A stretch of 64,000 nucleotides of DNA from Neobacillus mesonae (GTDB lineage: Bacteria; Bacillota; Bacilli; Bacillales; Cytobacillaceae). The notes beneath the pieces are model-generated. The model saw nothing but the letters and a program-made list of their open reading frames with translations. It was not told the DNA's origin and ran no database searches. The position numbers and the translations under genes are program-made. Each line of letters begins with the position of its first letter. The first letter of the stretch is position 1. Location of the stretch: assembly GCF_023715155.1 (NCBI RefSeq), contig NZ_JAMBNQ010000021.1, positions 1 through 64,000 on the forward strand, given 5' to 3'. This document shows positions 55,147 to 63,858 of the stretch, in pieces.

Positions 55147-56442
55147 ATGACGGAATTAAACCATAAAGAAAGCGGCTGGTTATCCGGATTGCAAGGCATT
55201 CAGTGGGCTGTCTTTATGTTAACCAGCATTATTGCTGTCCCGGTTGTCGTAGGTGCGGCCTTTCATATGTCGCCGGCTGAAATTTCAACTTTTATGGAAA
55301 GAATGCTGTTTATCACCGGTGCTGCCACTTTAATTCAAATCTTTTTTGGTCACAAGCTTCCGATAGTCGAAGGTGCAGCAGGAATGTGGTGGGCCATTTT
55401 TATTCTTCTTGGGACCATAAGTGTTCCAGGAGAACGGAGCCATTTGCTGCAGCAATTGGAGCTTGGTTTGATCGTTGCTGGAGCTTTCTTAGCTATCTTA
55501 GGGCTGCTGCCGATTATTGAGAAAATCCGCGGCCTTTTTACCCCGATTGTCACAGGGGTTTATTTAATTTTACTAGTTTGCCAGATGAGTGGTCCTTTTC
55601 TTCAGAGCCTCCTTGGAATTACGGCCACAGGCCATCTCGATGTAAAAATTACTTTCATTTGTTTATTGGAAATTATCATTATATTAACTTTATCTTTAAA
55701 AGCAAACGGTATTTTAAAAAGCATGGGCCCGTTAATCGGAATTATTGCCGGCTGGGTATTGTTTCACTTCTTTGGTTTAATTAAGTCTGGAAAGACCTAT
55801 GAACCATCAAACTGGTTCAAACTTCCAGAGATTTTTGCATGGGGAATGCCTGAATTTAATATAGGTATTATATTGACTTCCGTTATAACTTCCATTGTAT
55901 TGATCTCTAATGTAATTGCCAGTATTTTAGTAGTTGGTATTGTATTGGAGAGGGAGATCACATCAAAACAATACCAGAAAGGGCTTTTTGGGAACGGTAT
56001 AGGTTTAATTTTTTCCGGAATGTTTTCTGTTGTCGGGGTTGTGCCTCTTTCAGTTGGTGCAGGGTTTATCGGCACGACAGGTATTAAAAAAATGCGTCCT
56101 TTGATTATTGGGGCCGTTTTGATTATGGCGGCAGGCTTCTTTCCGTATATTGGCGGATTTTTAGCTACTCTGCCGATGGAAGTGGCTTATGCCTCATTAT
56201 TTATCCCTTTTGCCCAAATGATGGGCTTTGGTATTCGTGACTTAATGGGAAGAGAACCTTCTAACAGGAATTTACTTGTCATCGGGCTGTCGTTGATCGT
56301 TGGTGTCGGCATCATGTTTATGCCGGCTGAAAGCTTTGAAAGTGTTGCTCCATGGCTTAGAAACATTGTATCTAATGGATTGATTGTCGGATTGATTTTA
56401 TGTTTACTGCTGGAACATGTTATGTTCGAAAAACAGCTATAA
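55147..56442 (+). CDS. NCS2 xanthine/uracil permease-type transporter (YwdJ-like)
   Basis: A 431-residue membrane protein with about 12-14 helices. NCS2-type features are GLQGIQWAVFMLTSIIAVP near the N-terminus, PIVEGAAGMWW and a late VVPLSVGAGFIGTTGI. It resembles the shorter YwdJ group of putative purine permeases. Start ATG after AAAGAAGGGA. It is 20 bp after the BASS gene. Substrate unproven. Confidence 0.85.
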   Translation: MTELNHKESGWLSGLQGIQWAVFMLTSIIAVPVVVGAAFHMSPAEISTFMERMLFITGAATLIQIFFGHKLPIVEGAAGMWWAIFILLGTISVPGERSHLLQQLELGLIVAGAFLAILGLLPIIEKIRGLFTPIVTGVYLILLVCQMSGPFLQSLLGITATGHLDVKITFICLLEIIIILTLSLKANGILKSMGPLIGIIAGWVLFHFFGLIKSGKTYEPSNWFKLPEIFAWGMPEFNIGIILTSVITSIVLISNVIASILVVGIVLEREITSKQYQKGLFGNGIGLIFSGMFSVVGVVPLSVGAGFIGTTGIKKMRPLIIGAVLIMAAGFFPYIGGFLATLPMEVAYASLFIPFAQMMGFGIRDLMGREPSNRNLLVIGLSLIVGVGIMFMPAESFESVAPWLRNIVSNGLIVGLILCLLLEHVMFEKQL

Positions 56443-56464
56443 AGGAAGAACATTAATGTGAATT

Positions 56465-56497
56465 CCCCTCACTATGTGGTGAGGGGATGTTTTTTTT
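56465..56497 (+). terminator. Intrinsic terminator
   Basis: CCCCTCAC pairs with GTGAGGGG followed, after ATG, by T8. Confidence 0.9.
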
Positions 56498-56537
56498 ATT
56501 TGGCTGTTAAAGAGTGGTGTTGATTTTTTAAAACCCT

Positions 56538-56727
56538 GTTGATTGCAGCGGAAGGCACGAAGACTCCTCGTAAATGCTAACGCATTTCCTTCGTGCGTGG
56601 GCGGATTCAATGATGTAAATTCAGTGTCCTGCGGGAGTATGTATCAAGGGGAGACCCCGCAGGCGTTAGCGCGAGGAGACTCCACGGAACGCCTGCGGAA
56701 AGCGAAGTGCCTGGAGCGAAAATCAAC
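56538..56727. repeat. Large structured Bacillus intergenic repeat (about 190 bp)
   Basis: Ends are imperfect inverted repeats (GTTGATT...GGCAC and GTGCC...AATCAAC). Inside are several complementary segments (ACGAAG/CTTCGT, CCTGCGGG/CCCGCAGG, AGGCGTT/AACGCCT). I recognise the phrases GAAGACTCCTCG and AGCGAAGTGCCTGGAGCG from a repeat dispersed in many Bacillaceae genomes (from memory, unverified). No coding role. Confidence 0.75.
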
Positions 56728-56785
56728 AGCAAAGTTTAACATAGTCTTTTATTTTAATGGAATACTGAGTAGGAGAAGATTTGCG

Positions 56786-56838
56786 TTGACATGAAACCAA
56801 ATGGTTTTATATACTATTAAAGTAAAACCAAAAGGTTA
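56786..56838 (+). promoter_or_regulatory. Promoter and tandem ArsR-type operators
   Basis: TTGACA (56786-56791) and TATACT (56810-56815, spacing 18; ATATAC gives 17) overlap a perfect palindrome AAACCA-AA-TGGTTT at 56794. A second copy, AAACC-AAAA-GGTTA, starts 31 bp further (56825), about three helical turns. Probably bound by the ArsR protein encoded second in the operon. Confidence 0.7.
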
Positions 56839-56867
56839 TATATTTTAAAAAGAAAGCAGGAGAATAT

Positions 56868-57287
56868 ATGGAAACGACGTTACCAGATATTAAGCAATCA
56901 ATAGTCATTGAAGCACCAATTCAGAAGGTTTGGGAGAGGGTATCTACCTCAGAGGGAATCGCCTCATGGTTTATGCCAAATGATTTCCAGCCGGAAGTTG
57001 GATATGAGTTTCATTTACAATCACCATTTGGCCCATCGCCATGTAAAGTGACAGAGCTTGACCCGCCTAACAAGCTATCCTTTATATGGGATACGGAGGG
57101 CTGGTTTGCTTCCTTTATTTTAAAAGATCTTGGGGGAAAGACGGAATTTACTTTAATCCATGGCGGTTGGAAACAGCCTGATGAAATGATTGAAAAAGCT
57201 CACAGAAAGTCTTCAGAAATTCGCGATATGATGTCTCAAGGCTGGACAGGCATCCTGCAAAAGCTGAAGAAGCTTGTGGAGGGGTAA
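56868..57287 (+). CDS. SRPBCC (AHSA1-type) domain protein
   Basis: A 139-residue START-like protein. Motifs are [25 protein letters not shown] (start of the fold), PPNKLSFIW and FTLIHGGWK. Such proteins bind hydrophobic ligands in a deep cavity and are often encoded with a small ArsR regulator, as here. The ATG follows GCAGGAG. It ends one base before the arsR-type start codon. Confidence 0.88.
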   Translation: METTLPDIKQSIVIEAPIQKVWERVSTSEGIASWFMPNDFQPEVGYEFHLQSPFGPSPCKVTELDPPNKLSFIWDTEGWFASFILKDLGGKTEFTLIHGGWKQPDEMIEKAHRKSSEIRDMMSQGWTGILQKLKKLVEG

Positions 57288-57608
57288 GTGTCACAGCCTG
57301 TGCATAAGCATGATGTGTTCCAGGCGATTGCTGACCCAACCCGGAGAGAAGTACTAAAGCTGCTGTCGGAAAAAGACTTGCCGATTTCGGAGATAACCTC
57401 GCATTTTCCAATGAGCCGTACAGCCATCGCAAAGCATCTTCGTATTCTTTCAGAGGCAGAGCTAGTGAGCGGCCAAAAGAAGGGAAGAGAAAAAATTTAT
57501 CGGCTTCACCCGGAACCGTTAATAGAGCTTCGCCGCTTTTATGAGCAATTCTGGAGCAACAAGCTTTCCATATTGAAATATATGGTTGAAAATGAAGAAG
57601 AGAAATGA
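57288..57608 (+). CDS. ArsR-family transcriptional regulator
   Basis: A 106-residue winged-helix protein: DPTRREVLKLLSEKDLPISEI, recognition helix MSRTAIAKHLRILSEAELV and wing GREKIYRLHP. No metal-binding cysteine motif is seen, as usual for the group that partners AHSA1 proteins. GTG start directly after the stop of the upstream gene, with GGAGGGG at the end of that gene as ribosome site, hence coupled. Likely autorepressor. Confidence 0.9.
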   Translation: MSQPVHKHDVFQAIADPTRREVLKLLSEKDLPISEITSHFPMSRTAIAKHLRILSEAELVSGQKKGREKIYRLHPEPLIELRRFYEQFWSNKLSILKYMVENEEEK

Positions 57609-57650
57609 GATTGAAAAGAGCTGGGAGATGCCTTCCAGCTCTTTTCAATC
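57609..57650 (+). terminator. Hairpin terminator
   Basis: GATTGAAAAGAGCTGG pairs perfectly with CCAGCTCTTTTCAATC (16 bp) immediately after the stop; the T-run is some bases further. Confidence 0.75.
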
Positions 57651-57712
57651 GGTCATTTTTTCTAATTCTCCTGCCATTTATGATACTATTTTAATGAAAG
57701 GAGTTGGCTCTT

Positions 57713-58642
57713 TTGAATATTATCGATTTACATTGTGATGTTTTGATGAAGCTTTCAGATGCAGCGGGTTCGCTGCGATTTACGGATGCTCCTGAATTAC
57801 AGGCAAATAAAGCCAGGTTACAAAAAGGAAAGGTTAAGGTACAAGGCTTTGCTATCTTCATTGAACCTGATTTGCCATCTGACCAAAAGTTTGAAGCCGC
57901 ACTAAGGCAGGTGGATTATTTTTATAAAGAGGTCCTAGGAAAAAACCCTGACATGGTACAAATTAAAGAATGGTCAGATTTTGACAGGTTAAAAATCGGC
58001 CAGATTGGCGCGATGCTGACACTTGAAGGGGTAGACGCAATTGGCAACGATATAATGAAGCTGAGGACTCTTTATCAGCTCGGTGTCCGTTTGGTTGGTT
58101 TAACATGGAATAATGCTAATTTGGCAGCAGACGGTGCCGGCGAACCGCGCGGCGGCGGGTTGACACTGTTGGGAAAAGAGATTGTTGCTTTTAATAATGA
58201 ACATAAAATCTTTACAGACGTTTCCCATTTAAGTGATAAGGGGATTTGGGAAGTGATTGAGTCAGCAGACTATCCAATTGCCAGCCATTCTAATGCCAGG
58301 GCTCTTTGCAGCCATTTGCGTAATGTAACTGATGAACAGGCTGCCGCGATGTTTAAAAAAGGCGGCATGATTCATGTTGTCTATAATCCGCCTTTTATTA
58401 AAGAATCCGGTAAAGCAACGATTCCTGACTTGGTGAAGCATATTGATCATTTTTGCTCTTTAGGAGGAGTGAAAAATATTGGACTTGGCTCTGATTTTGA
58501 CGGAATTTCACATTTCGTGATTGATTTAGATGATGCCTCAAAGAGTCAGAACTTAATTAATGAATTATTAAAATACTACTCTGAGGATGAGGTTATAGGA
58601 TTTGCCGCGCAGAACTTTTTAGATCATCGACCGGGAATGTAG
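57713..58642 (+). CDS. Membrane-dipeptidase family (M19) dipeptidase
   Basis: About 309 residues. Zinc ligands and family motifs: DLHCDVLMKL (HxD), LTLEGVDAIG with Glu, FTDVSHLSDKG with His, ASHSNARALCSH, and GLGSDFDGI. It hydrolyses dipeptides, possibly including D-amino acid dipeptides from cell wall. No signal peptide, so cytoplasmic. I prefer TTG 57713, nine bases after AAAGGAG, over TTG 57704. Confidence 0.92.
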   Translation: MNIIDLHCDVLMKLSDAAGSLRFTDAPELQANKARLQKGKVKVQGFAIFIEPDLPSDQKFEAALRQVDYFYKEVLGKNPDMVQIKEWSDFDRLKIGQIGAMLTLEGVDAIGNDIMKLRTLYQLGVRLVGLTWNNANLAADGAGEPRGGGLTLLGKEIVAFNNEHKIFTDVSHLSDKGIWEVIESADYPIASHSNARALCSHLRNVTDEQAAAMFKKGGMIHVVYNPPFIKESGKATIPDLVKHIDHFCSLGGVKNIGLGSDFDGISHFVIDLDDASKSQNLINELLKYYSEDEVIGFAAQNFLDHRPGM

Positions 58643-58690
58643 GATGGAACTTGCGACAGGTGAAAAAATGAATGATTGAGGAGTAAGGAA

Positions 58691-58921
58691 ATGTATCTTT
58701 CAGTAAAAGAAACAGCCGAATACCTATCCATTCCAGTGGCAGCTGTAGAAAAACTTATTCAGCAAAAGAAAATTCGGGCGCTGTTTGACGGAAATGAATA
58801 CCTAATTAACAAAGAACAATTCAACACCCATTTAAAACAAATGGAAAAATACAAACAACTGATTGAAGAAATCCTAAACGAACCAATACCAGAGGATCTG
58901 GATATTAAGGATGAAGACTAA
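58691..58921 (+). CDS. Excisionase-type helix-turn-helix protein
   Basis: A 76-residue protein with a MerR-like HTH_17 domain: MYLSVKETAEYLSIPVAAVEKLI and an acidic tail. Start ATG 58691 follows GGAGTAAGGA. No integrase or other mobile-element gene is near, so it is likely a small chromosomal regulator. Follows the dipeptidase closely (48 bp). Confidence 0.75.
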   Translation: MYLSVKETAEYLSIPVAAVEKLIQQKKIRALFDGNEYLINKEQFNTHLKQMEKYKQLIEEILNEPIPEDLDIKDED

Positions 58922-59070
58922 GGTGTCCCTGACACCCTTGGTGGACATTTGTCCTTCTCCAGTGGACACTTTCAACCGTAATAGGTGGGAGGAGTGTCCG
59001 TCTGGGGTGGATGAAATAGGAATTTGTCTTTTTAAGGTGTCTTACACCAATTTGCAAGGAGGGAAGAAGA

Positions 59071-59439
59071 ATGTCAAACATTTTTTTAAAGCGGGTTTAC
59101 GAACCTTTTGATGAGATGGACGGATGCCGGATATTAGTGGACCGGCTATGGCCGAGGGGAATTTCAAAGGAGAAAGCGAAATTATCCTTTTGGCTGAAAG
59201 AGGCTGCACCCAGTCCTGAATTACGTAAATGGTTTTGTCATAAGCCGGAGTTGTTTCCTGAGTTTCGAGAGCGTTATTTAGAGGAACTGCGCAGAGAAGG
59301 CGTGCAATCACAAACTGTTGACCAGATAATTGAAATTGCTGCTAAGGAGCCGGTCACCCTTTTATATGGTGCTAAAGATCCAATATATAATCATGCACTT
59401 GTTTTAGAGGAAGAAATTAAGAATAGAATGAAAGACTAG
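59071..59439 (+). CDS. DUF488 family protein (YeaO-like)
   Basis: A 122-residue protein with ILVDRLWPRGISKEKA (near residue 20), LRKWFCHKPELFPEFRERY and TLLYGAKDP, all typical of the DUF488/YeaO family of unknown function. The ATG follows AAGGAGGGAAG. A terminator follows directly. Confidence 0.9.
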   Translation: MSNIFLKRVYEPFDEMDGCRILVDRLWPRGISKEKAKLSFWLKEAAPSPELRKWFCHKPELFPEFRERYLEELRREGVQSQTVDQIIEIAAKEPVTLLYGAKDPIYNHALVLEEEIKNRMKD

Positions 59440-59440
59440 A

Positions 59441-59474
59441 ACGACCATGGTATTTAGATCCACGGTCGTTTTTT
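59441..59474 (+). terminator. Intrinsic terminator
   Basis: AACGACCATGG pairs with CCACGGTCGTT (one G-U) followed by T6. Confidence 0.88.
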
Positions 59475-59706
59475 AGTATCAATTTTGAGAATAATCCAGC
59501 GCAGGCAGCCGCGCCAGTATTTCTCCCCGAATAAGCTCCCCGAGTATTTGGTGCGGCAGCTTGAGATCAAATACCATTATGCCTAAAAAAAGCCGCTATC
59601 AGGGCCGCAGAAATTTTCAAGCCTTGAGGAAGACTATTAAGGAAAGCTCCTATGAATAACGCAGGAATACACTGTGCTTATTCCGAAGGCGTTCGCGTTT
59701 TCCTTA

Positions 59707-60354
59707 TTAAATTACATATAAAAATACACTTAAAAAATGAGCCAGGCTCCCTAATAGGATAAACACATGGAATATCTCATGAAAACCCCAATTTTTAAAT
59801 TTAAGAAACTTCGGTTTTGCTCCGTAAATCACAGCTCCGATGGTGTAAAAAAGCCCCCCGAGCACCAATAAGAACAACCCGGCAGAATTCAGGCTGCCAG
59901 CAAGGGGCGAGAAAACAAAAACAATCATCCAGCCCATCGCGAGATATAAAATCGTTGAGATCCAGCGGGGGCATTGAAACCAAACCATCTTAAAGACGAC
60001 ACCGCATACCGCAACACCAGCAATTATTGAGAAAAGAATGGCACCGGTTTTCCCGTTTAAACTAATAAAGCAAAAGGGTGTATAGGTACCAGCAATCAAA
60101 ATAAAAATCATTGAGTGGTCAAGACGCCTTAAAAAAGCAATCACCTTATCTTTGGCAATCACCATATGATAGGTGGCTGAAGCAGAATAAAGCAAAATCA
60201 TACTGATTCCAAAAATAATGACAGCAGAAATGGCCAGCGGTGTTGGCGTTGTAATGGATGCTTTAATCACCATAGCCAAAAGTCCGACAAATGATAAAAT
60301 CGCCCCGGCTAAATGGGTAAACCCATTAATCGGTTCCCGTACATACTGATTCAA
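59707..60354 (-). CDS. Haemolysin III / PAQR family membrane protein
   Basis: A 215-residue protein with seven membrane helices. Conserved features are PINGFTHLAGAILS, SATYHMV, RRLDHSMIFILIAGTYTPF and FHEIFHVFILLGSLAHF, which together hold the metal-binding Ser, His and Asp of PAQR proteins. In Bacillus such proteins affect membrane fluidity or adaptation to long-chain fatty acids. It is divergent from a DUF1836 regulator with an operator between them. Confidence 0.92.
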   Translation of the reverse strand: MNQYVREPINGFTHLAGAILSFVGLLAMVIKASITTPTPLAISAVIIFGISMILLYSASATYHMVIAKDKVIAFLRRLDHSMIFILIAGTYTPFCFISLNGKTGAILFSIIAGVAVCGVVFKMVWFQCPRWISTILYLAMGWMIVFVFSPLAGSLNSAGLFLLVLGGLFYTIGAVIYGAKPKFLKFKNWGFHEIFHVFILLGSLAHFLSVFLYVI

Positions 60355-60371
60355 TTAAATCCCACCCTAAC

Positions 60372-60394
60372 TATGTAGTTTTTATAACTACATA
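60372..60394. promoter_or_regulatory. Operator between hlyIII-type gene and DUF1836 regulator
   Basis: TATGTAGTT-N5-AACTACATA is a perfect palindrome with 9-bp arms, 18 bp before the haemolysin III start. Half sites ATCATGTA recur at 60436-60463. The best candidate binder is the divergently encoded DUF1836 protein. Confidence 0.65.
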
Positions 60395-60481
60395 TAATAA
60401 TACATATATATTACTATCTAGTCAACGATAAGCATATCATGTATAATAATAAAATATCATGTAGTGAATGAGGTTTAGACG

Positions 60482-61051
60482 ATGGAAAAAATCAAACAAA
60501 TAATCAGCCAGTTTGACTTAGATACAAATTTAACATTAGAGGAAATCCCAACTATTGATTTATATATGGATCAAGTCATTCAACTTTTTGAAAATAAATT
60601 CTCCGAATCCAAAAGGAATGAAAACGAAAAAGTTTTGACCAAAACAATGATCAATAATTATGCCAAGGGAAAGCTGTTTTTTCCAATCAAAAATAAAAGG
60701 TATTCAAAAGAACACCTCATTTTAATCAGTCTCATCTATCAGCTTAAAGGTACTTTATCTATCAGTGATATCAAACTGACATTAGATGGAATAAATAAAA
60801 TGATCATGGATGAGAGTATAGATTTGGATTCTTTTTATGACAGCTATCTTAATCTGACTAAAAGAAATGTTGAAGGTTTTAAAGAAGATATTTTTCAACG
60901 GGCAATCGAAGTGATGGATGATCAAGAAGGAGAATTTTCTTATTTAGAACAAGTACTATTGATTTCCTCACTTGTTCATATGAGCAGCCTTTACCGTAAG
61001 ATTGCAGAAAAGTTAGTGGATCAAATTGTTTTAGAACAAGAAACTAAATAA
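60482..61051 (+). CDS. DUF1836 putative transcriptional regulator
   Basis: A 189-residue protein. An N-terminal helical region is followed by a MerR-like DNA-binding segment (TKTMINNYAKGKLFFP, SKEHLILISLIYQLKGTLSISDI). The family is of unknown function but usually lies beside haemolysin III genes in Bacilli. The divergent arrangement and shared operator suggest that it controls both genes. Start ATG after TGAGGTTTAG. Confidence 0.82.
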   Translation: MEKIKQIISQFDLDTNLTLEEIPTIDLYMDQVIQLFENKFSESKRNENEKVLTKTMINNYAKGKLFFPIKNKRYSKEHLILISLIYQLKGTLSISDIKLTLDGINKMIMDESIDLDSFYDSYLNLTKRNVEGFKEDIFQRAIEVMDDQEGEFSYLEQVLLISSLVHMSSLYRKIAEKLVDQIVLEQETK

Positions 61052-61057
61052 ATGAAA

Positions 61058-61086
61058 AAAGCGCCGGAGCTAAAGTCCGGCGCTTT
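61058..61086. terminator. Bidirectional terminator
   Basis: AAAGCGCCGGA pairs with TCCGGCGCTTT around a seven-base loop. It serves the DUF1836 gene and the convergent EamA gene. Confidence 0.9.
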
Positions 61087-62053
61087 ATATATGTTTACTT
61101 TTTTCTGTTCTAAACAATAGATCCCTCTTTAATTTATTTTGTCGTACGTATTCCTCCAAGGCCCCTGAGCCAAATAAAACACCAAACAGGATAAATATAA
61201 ACCCAATCACTTGCGAAAGCGTCACTTTTTCACCAAGAAATAGGACTGCACCAATTAAAGCAAAGAAAGGATTAAGATTGATAAATATGGCTGACTCTGT
61301 AACGCCTACCTTTCCAATCGCGCTGTTGTATATCATATGGCCGATGGCTGTTGCAATGATGGCAGATGAAAGAAAAACCATCCAAATGGATGTGGAACCA
61401 TGTGCAATATTCTGTAACCCGTCAGGTTCTTTCCATAAACTAATGAAAAATAAAATCACTGAGCCGAACAGCAGCATATAACCAGTCATCAGACGAGGAT
61501 CTAATGAATGGGAAATCTTTCGAATCAGGACAAAACTCAGTGCCTGTGAAAATATCGACATAAATACATATAAGTCTCCCATGGAGGCTGCACTAAGCGA
61601 GCCGCCATTTCCGATTACCACGATAAAAGTAATGCCTGCAAGGCCAAAAACGATTCCAAGCCATTTTAATACTGTTACTCGATATTTTAATATAATAAAA
61701 GCTATGATGGTCGATAAAAGCGGGCCCAATCCTAAAATCAGTCCACCATTAGAAGCAGAAGTTTTCGTTAGACCGATTGATAAAAAGAAATGATGTCCGA
61801 CCACATTAAAAAGGCCGGCCAAAATAATATAAAACAGTTCATGTTTGGATGGAATTCTGACCTTTTTTAAAAAGAAAAGGATGATAAATACGCTAATGCC
61901 TGCAGTAAAAATTCTCAGTGATGTAATCGTAACAGGTGCGAAGGACGTTACAAGCATTTTTGTTGCAATAACATTGAATCCCCATGTCACCATGACAAAA
62001 ACTAGGAGAATATAAATCTGATATTTTTGTCTTTTCGTCAATTTTCCCACCAT
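61085..62053 (-). CDS. DMT-superfamily EamA transporter
   Basis: A 322-residue protein with ten membrane helices in two EamA repeats (first repeat TWGFNVIATKMLV, second IKHS-type loops with GHMIYNSAIGKVG). It likely exports amino acids or other metabolites. The start follows AAAGGAAATGGTG on the minus strand. It is preceded by the terminator of the pectin-lyase-fold gene and thus has its own promoter. Confidence 0.88.
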   Translation of the reverse strand: MVGKLTKRQKYQIYILLVFVMVTWGFNVIATKMLVTSFAPVTITSLRIFTAGISVFIILFFLKKVRIPSKHELFYIILAGLFNVVGHHFFLSIGLTKTSASNGGLILGLGPLLSTIIAFIILKYRVTVLKWLGIVFGLAGITFIVVIGNGGSLSAASMGDLYVFMSIFSQALSFVLIRKISHSLDPRLMTGYMLLFGSVILFFISLWKEPDGLQNIAHGSTSIWMVFLSSAIIATAIGHMIYNSAIGKVGVTESAIFINLNPFFALIGAVLFLGEKVTLSQVIGFIFILFGVLFGSGALEEYVRQNKLKRDLLFRTEKSKHI

Positions 62054-62062
62054 TTCCTTTCA

Positions 62063-62105
62063 AAAAAACGGGGGACAGGCAGGACTGAATCGTCCGGCCC
62101 CCCGC
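62063..62105 (-). terminator. Intrinsic terminator (minus strand)
   Basis: On the minus strand CGGGGG pairs with CCCCCG, with an inner GGAC/GTCC stem, followed by T7. Confidence 0.8.
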
Positions 62106-62112
62106 TGTTCCA

Positions 62113-63696
62113 TTATCTTCTTGGCAGAACGGCCTCCCGTGTTGGCTTTATAGTTTTCATTTTAACATCTTTAAGGCCTGAACCGGTTGAAATGATTTGA
62201 AAATTGGAGTCTGCTGCTTCGACATTTTGGATACACACTGAATCAGCCCGGTTAGGCCCGCCAAACACTTTAATACCCGATTCCGCAGTTGTAAAATTTT
62301 TAAAAAATAGTTGGTTTAATATGACGTTTCTCGCTCGATACTGAATGGCTGCAACTGGGCCGCCAGCGTAATTGTAATGGGGTTCACCAATTGCCGTAAA
62401 GTGGTTAATCACCACATTTTTATAACTGGAGACCACTAATCCGCGCGGTTTGGAATCTTTATATAAATTTGTACATACCGGTCCGATGGAAACCAGATTT
62501 GTTGCCATAATATTGAATGCTGTCTTCGATTCTGGATCCTCAAGTTTATGATGACCGATATGGCGGAAGTTGAAGGAACGGTTATCGTTCACAGAAAGAT
62601 GTCCGGCAATCTGAATATTTGAAGCTGCAGACGAATTCTGATGTGCTTTAATTTCAACTCCGCCAAAACATCTTGCTGTTGAATTGTTAACAAGCACCAC
62701 ATTCTGCGAGCCATCATCAATTTCAATTCCATTTGAATTGGAAAAACCTTTCCGGTGAGCCCGGCCGCTCGGGTCGCACAGATGAGAATGAGAAATTAAA
62801 ATATAGTCACTATGATGTGTTGTGATCCCGTCATCACCAAAGCCGCAGCTGGTGACATTGTCGACCCAGACATACTTGCTGCCGCCCCGTGCACGTCTGC
62901 CATCCCCGGCATAATTGTAAAGTGTAGAGGAAATATCAATACCATGGAGACCGGGATTTATTGCCTCCACGTCCCTTATCCAGCCATATGTAACATTCGC
63001 AAAGGTTAAACAGCTTGAATGATTGCCCCATGTACTTGTTTTTGAATCGTTTCCAAGACGTTCGACATTCCAATCTAAGCTAAGGCCCTCAACGATGATG
63101 TGATGGTTTCCCCGCCAATGGCTGGCATTTGTTATTTGTCTAGTTCCCTTATCTGCATCTGAATGGAGTTTGAGCGTGGTAGTCCCTTTTCCAGTACCGG
63201 ACAGCCATGTCCAGGATGGAAGCTGGATACCGTGTGTGATAAAGACACCTTTAGGAACGACAACTTTCACTTTTCCCTTGCCAATCGCTTTGTTAAAAGC
63301 GGCGGTGCAGTCCGTTCTCCCATCACCAACCGCACCATAATCTGCCACATTTACTTCTTTTATCACCATCTTCTCCAGCTGGAGGAACTCTCGATTAAGT
63401 TTATCAAGCCAATCAGGATAAACATTCCCTTTAGAATCAACATAAAGCTTGCAAGGCTCTGGTAAGATTGCAGGCTTTGAAAATGGACGAAATAATAGTT
63501 CGCCTGCTTTTTGTGTAAAAGGAATAGGATATTTTTGCTTTTTCACCAGTACTGGTTCAGGTGTTTTTGCGAGGCATTCTTGAAAAAGGCGTTCAGTTTC
63601 TTGCAATGCTTCTTTCATATCAAGCTGCTTCCCTGTGATTTGTCCAAGTAATGCTTCATTTTTTCGTGGATCATGTGATTTAGTTAAGTTCAACAT
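62113..63696 (-). CDS. Pectin-lyase-fold (right-handed beta-helix) protein
   Basis: A 527-residue protein. After a helical N-terminal region of about 110 residues comes VNVADYGAVGDGRTDCTAAFNKAI (near 116), the start motif of the Pectate_lyase_3 family, then a long beta-helix with many short repeats (e.g. GIDISSTLYNYAGDG, GFGDDGITTHHSD). The DDG-type loop resembles GH28/tailspike active sites. No signal peptide is present. It may be a polysaccharide-degrading or -binding protein, or a phage-tail-derived spike; no phage genes are near. Start ATG at 63696. Confidence 0.82.
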   Translation of the reverse strand: MLNLTKSHDPRKNEALLGQITGKQLDMKEALQETERLFQECLAKTPEPVLVKKQKYPIPFTQKAGELLFRPFSKPAILPEPCKLYVDSKGNVYPDWLDKLNREFLQLEKMVIKEVNVADYGAVGDGRTDCTAAFNKAIGKGKVKVVVPKGVFITHGIQLPSWTWLSGTGKGTTTLKLHSDADKGTRQITNASHWRGNHHIIVEGLSLDWNVERLGNDSKTSTWGNHSSCLTFANVTYGWIRDVEAINPGLHGIDISSTLYNYAGDGRRARGGSKYVWVDNVTSCGFGDDGITTHHSDYILISHSHLCDPSGRAHRKGFSNSNGIEIDDGSQNVVLVNNSTARCFGGVEIKAHQNSSAASNIQIAGHLSVNDNRSFNFRHIGHHKLEDPESKTAFNIMATNLVSIGPVCTNLYKDSKPRGLVVSSYKNVVINHFTAIGEPHYNYAGGPVAAIQYRARNVILNQLFFKNFTTAESGIKVFGGPNRADSVCIQNVEAADSNFQIISTGSGLKDVKMKTIKPTREAVLPRR

Positions 63697-63858
63697 TATT
63701 TAACACCTCAAAATCCTATTATTGGTATTATATCTGCTTTTGAAAAAATTCCCAAGTAGTTTTAACGCTCTGCTAATGTCTTTCAAGAATTGACCATGGA
63801 TACTCGAATATTTTTGCTAAAAAGAAAAATACTAACAAATGTTCGGAGGTGGAATGAA

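Noticed and set aside
56543..56794. 83-codon frame
   Set aside because: Lies inside the 190-bp structured repeat and overlaps the next promoter; no ribosome site.
57148..57648. 166-codon minus-strand frame
   Set aside because: Antisense to the AHSA1/ArsR pair; no supporting signals.
59579..59659. 26-codon basic peptide frame
   Set aside because: No ribosome site and no recognisable family; could be a remnant.
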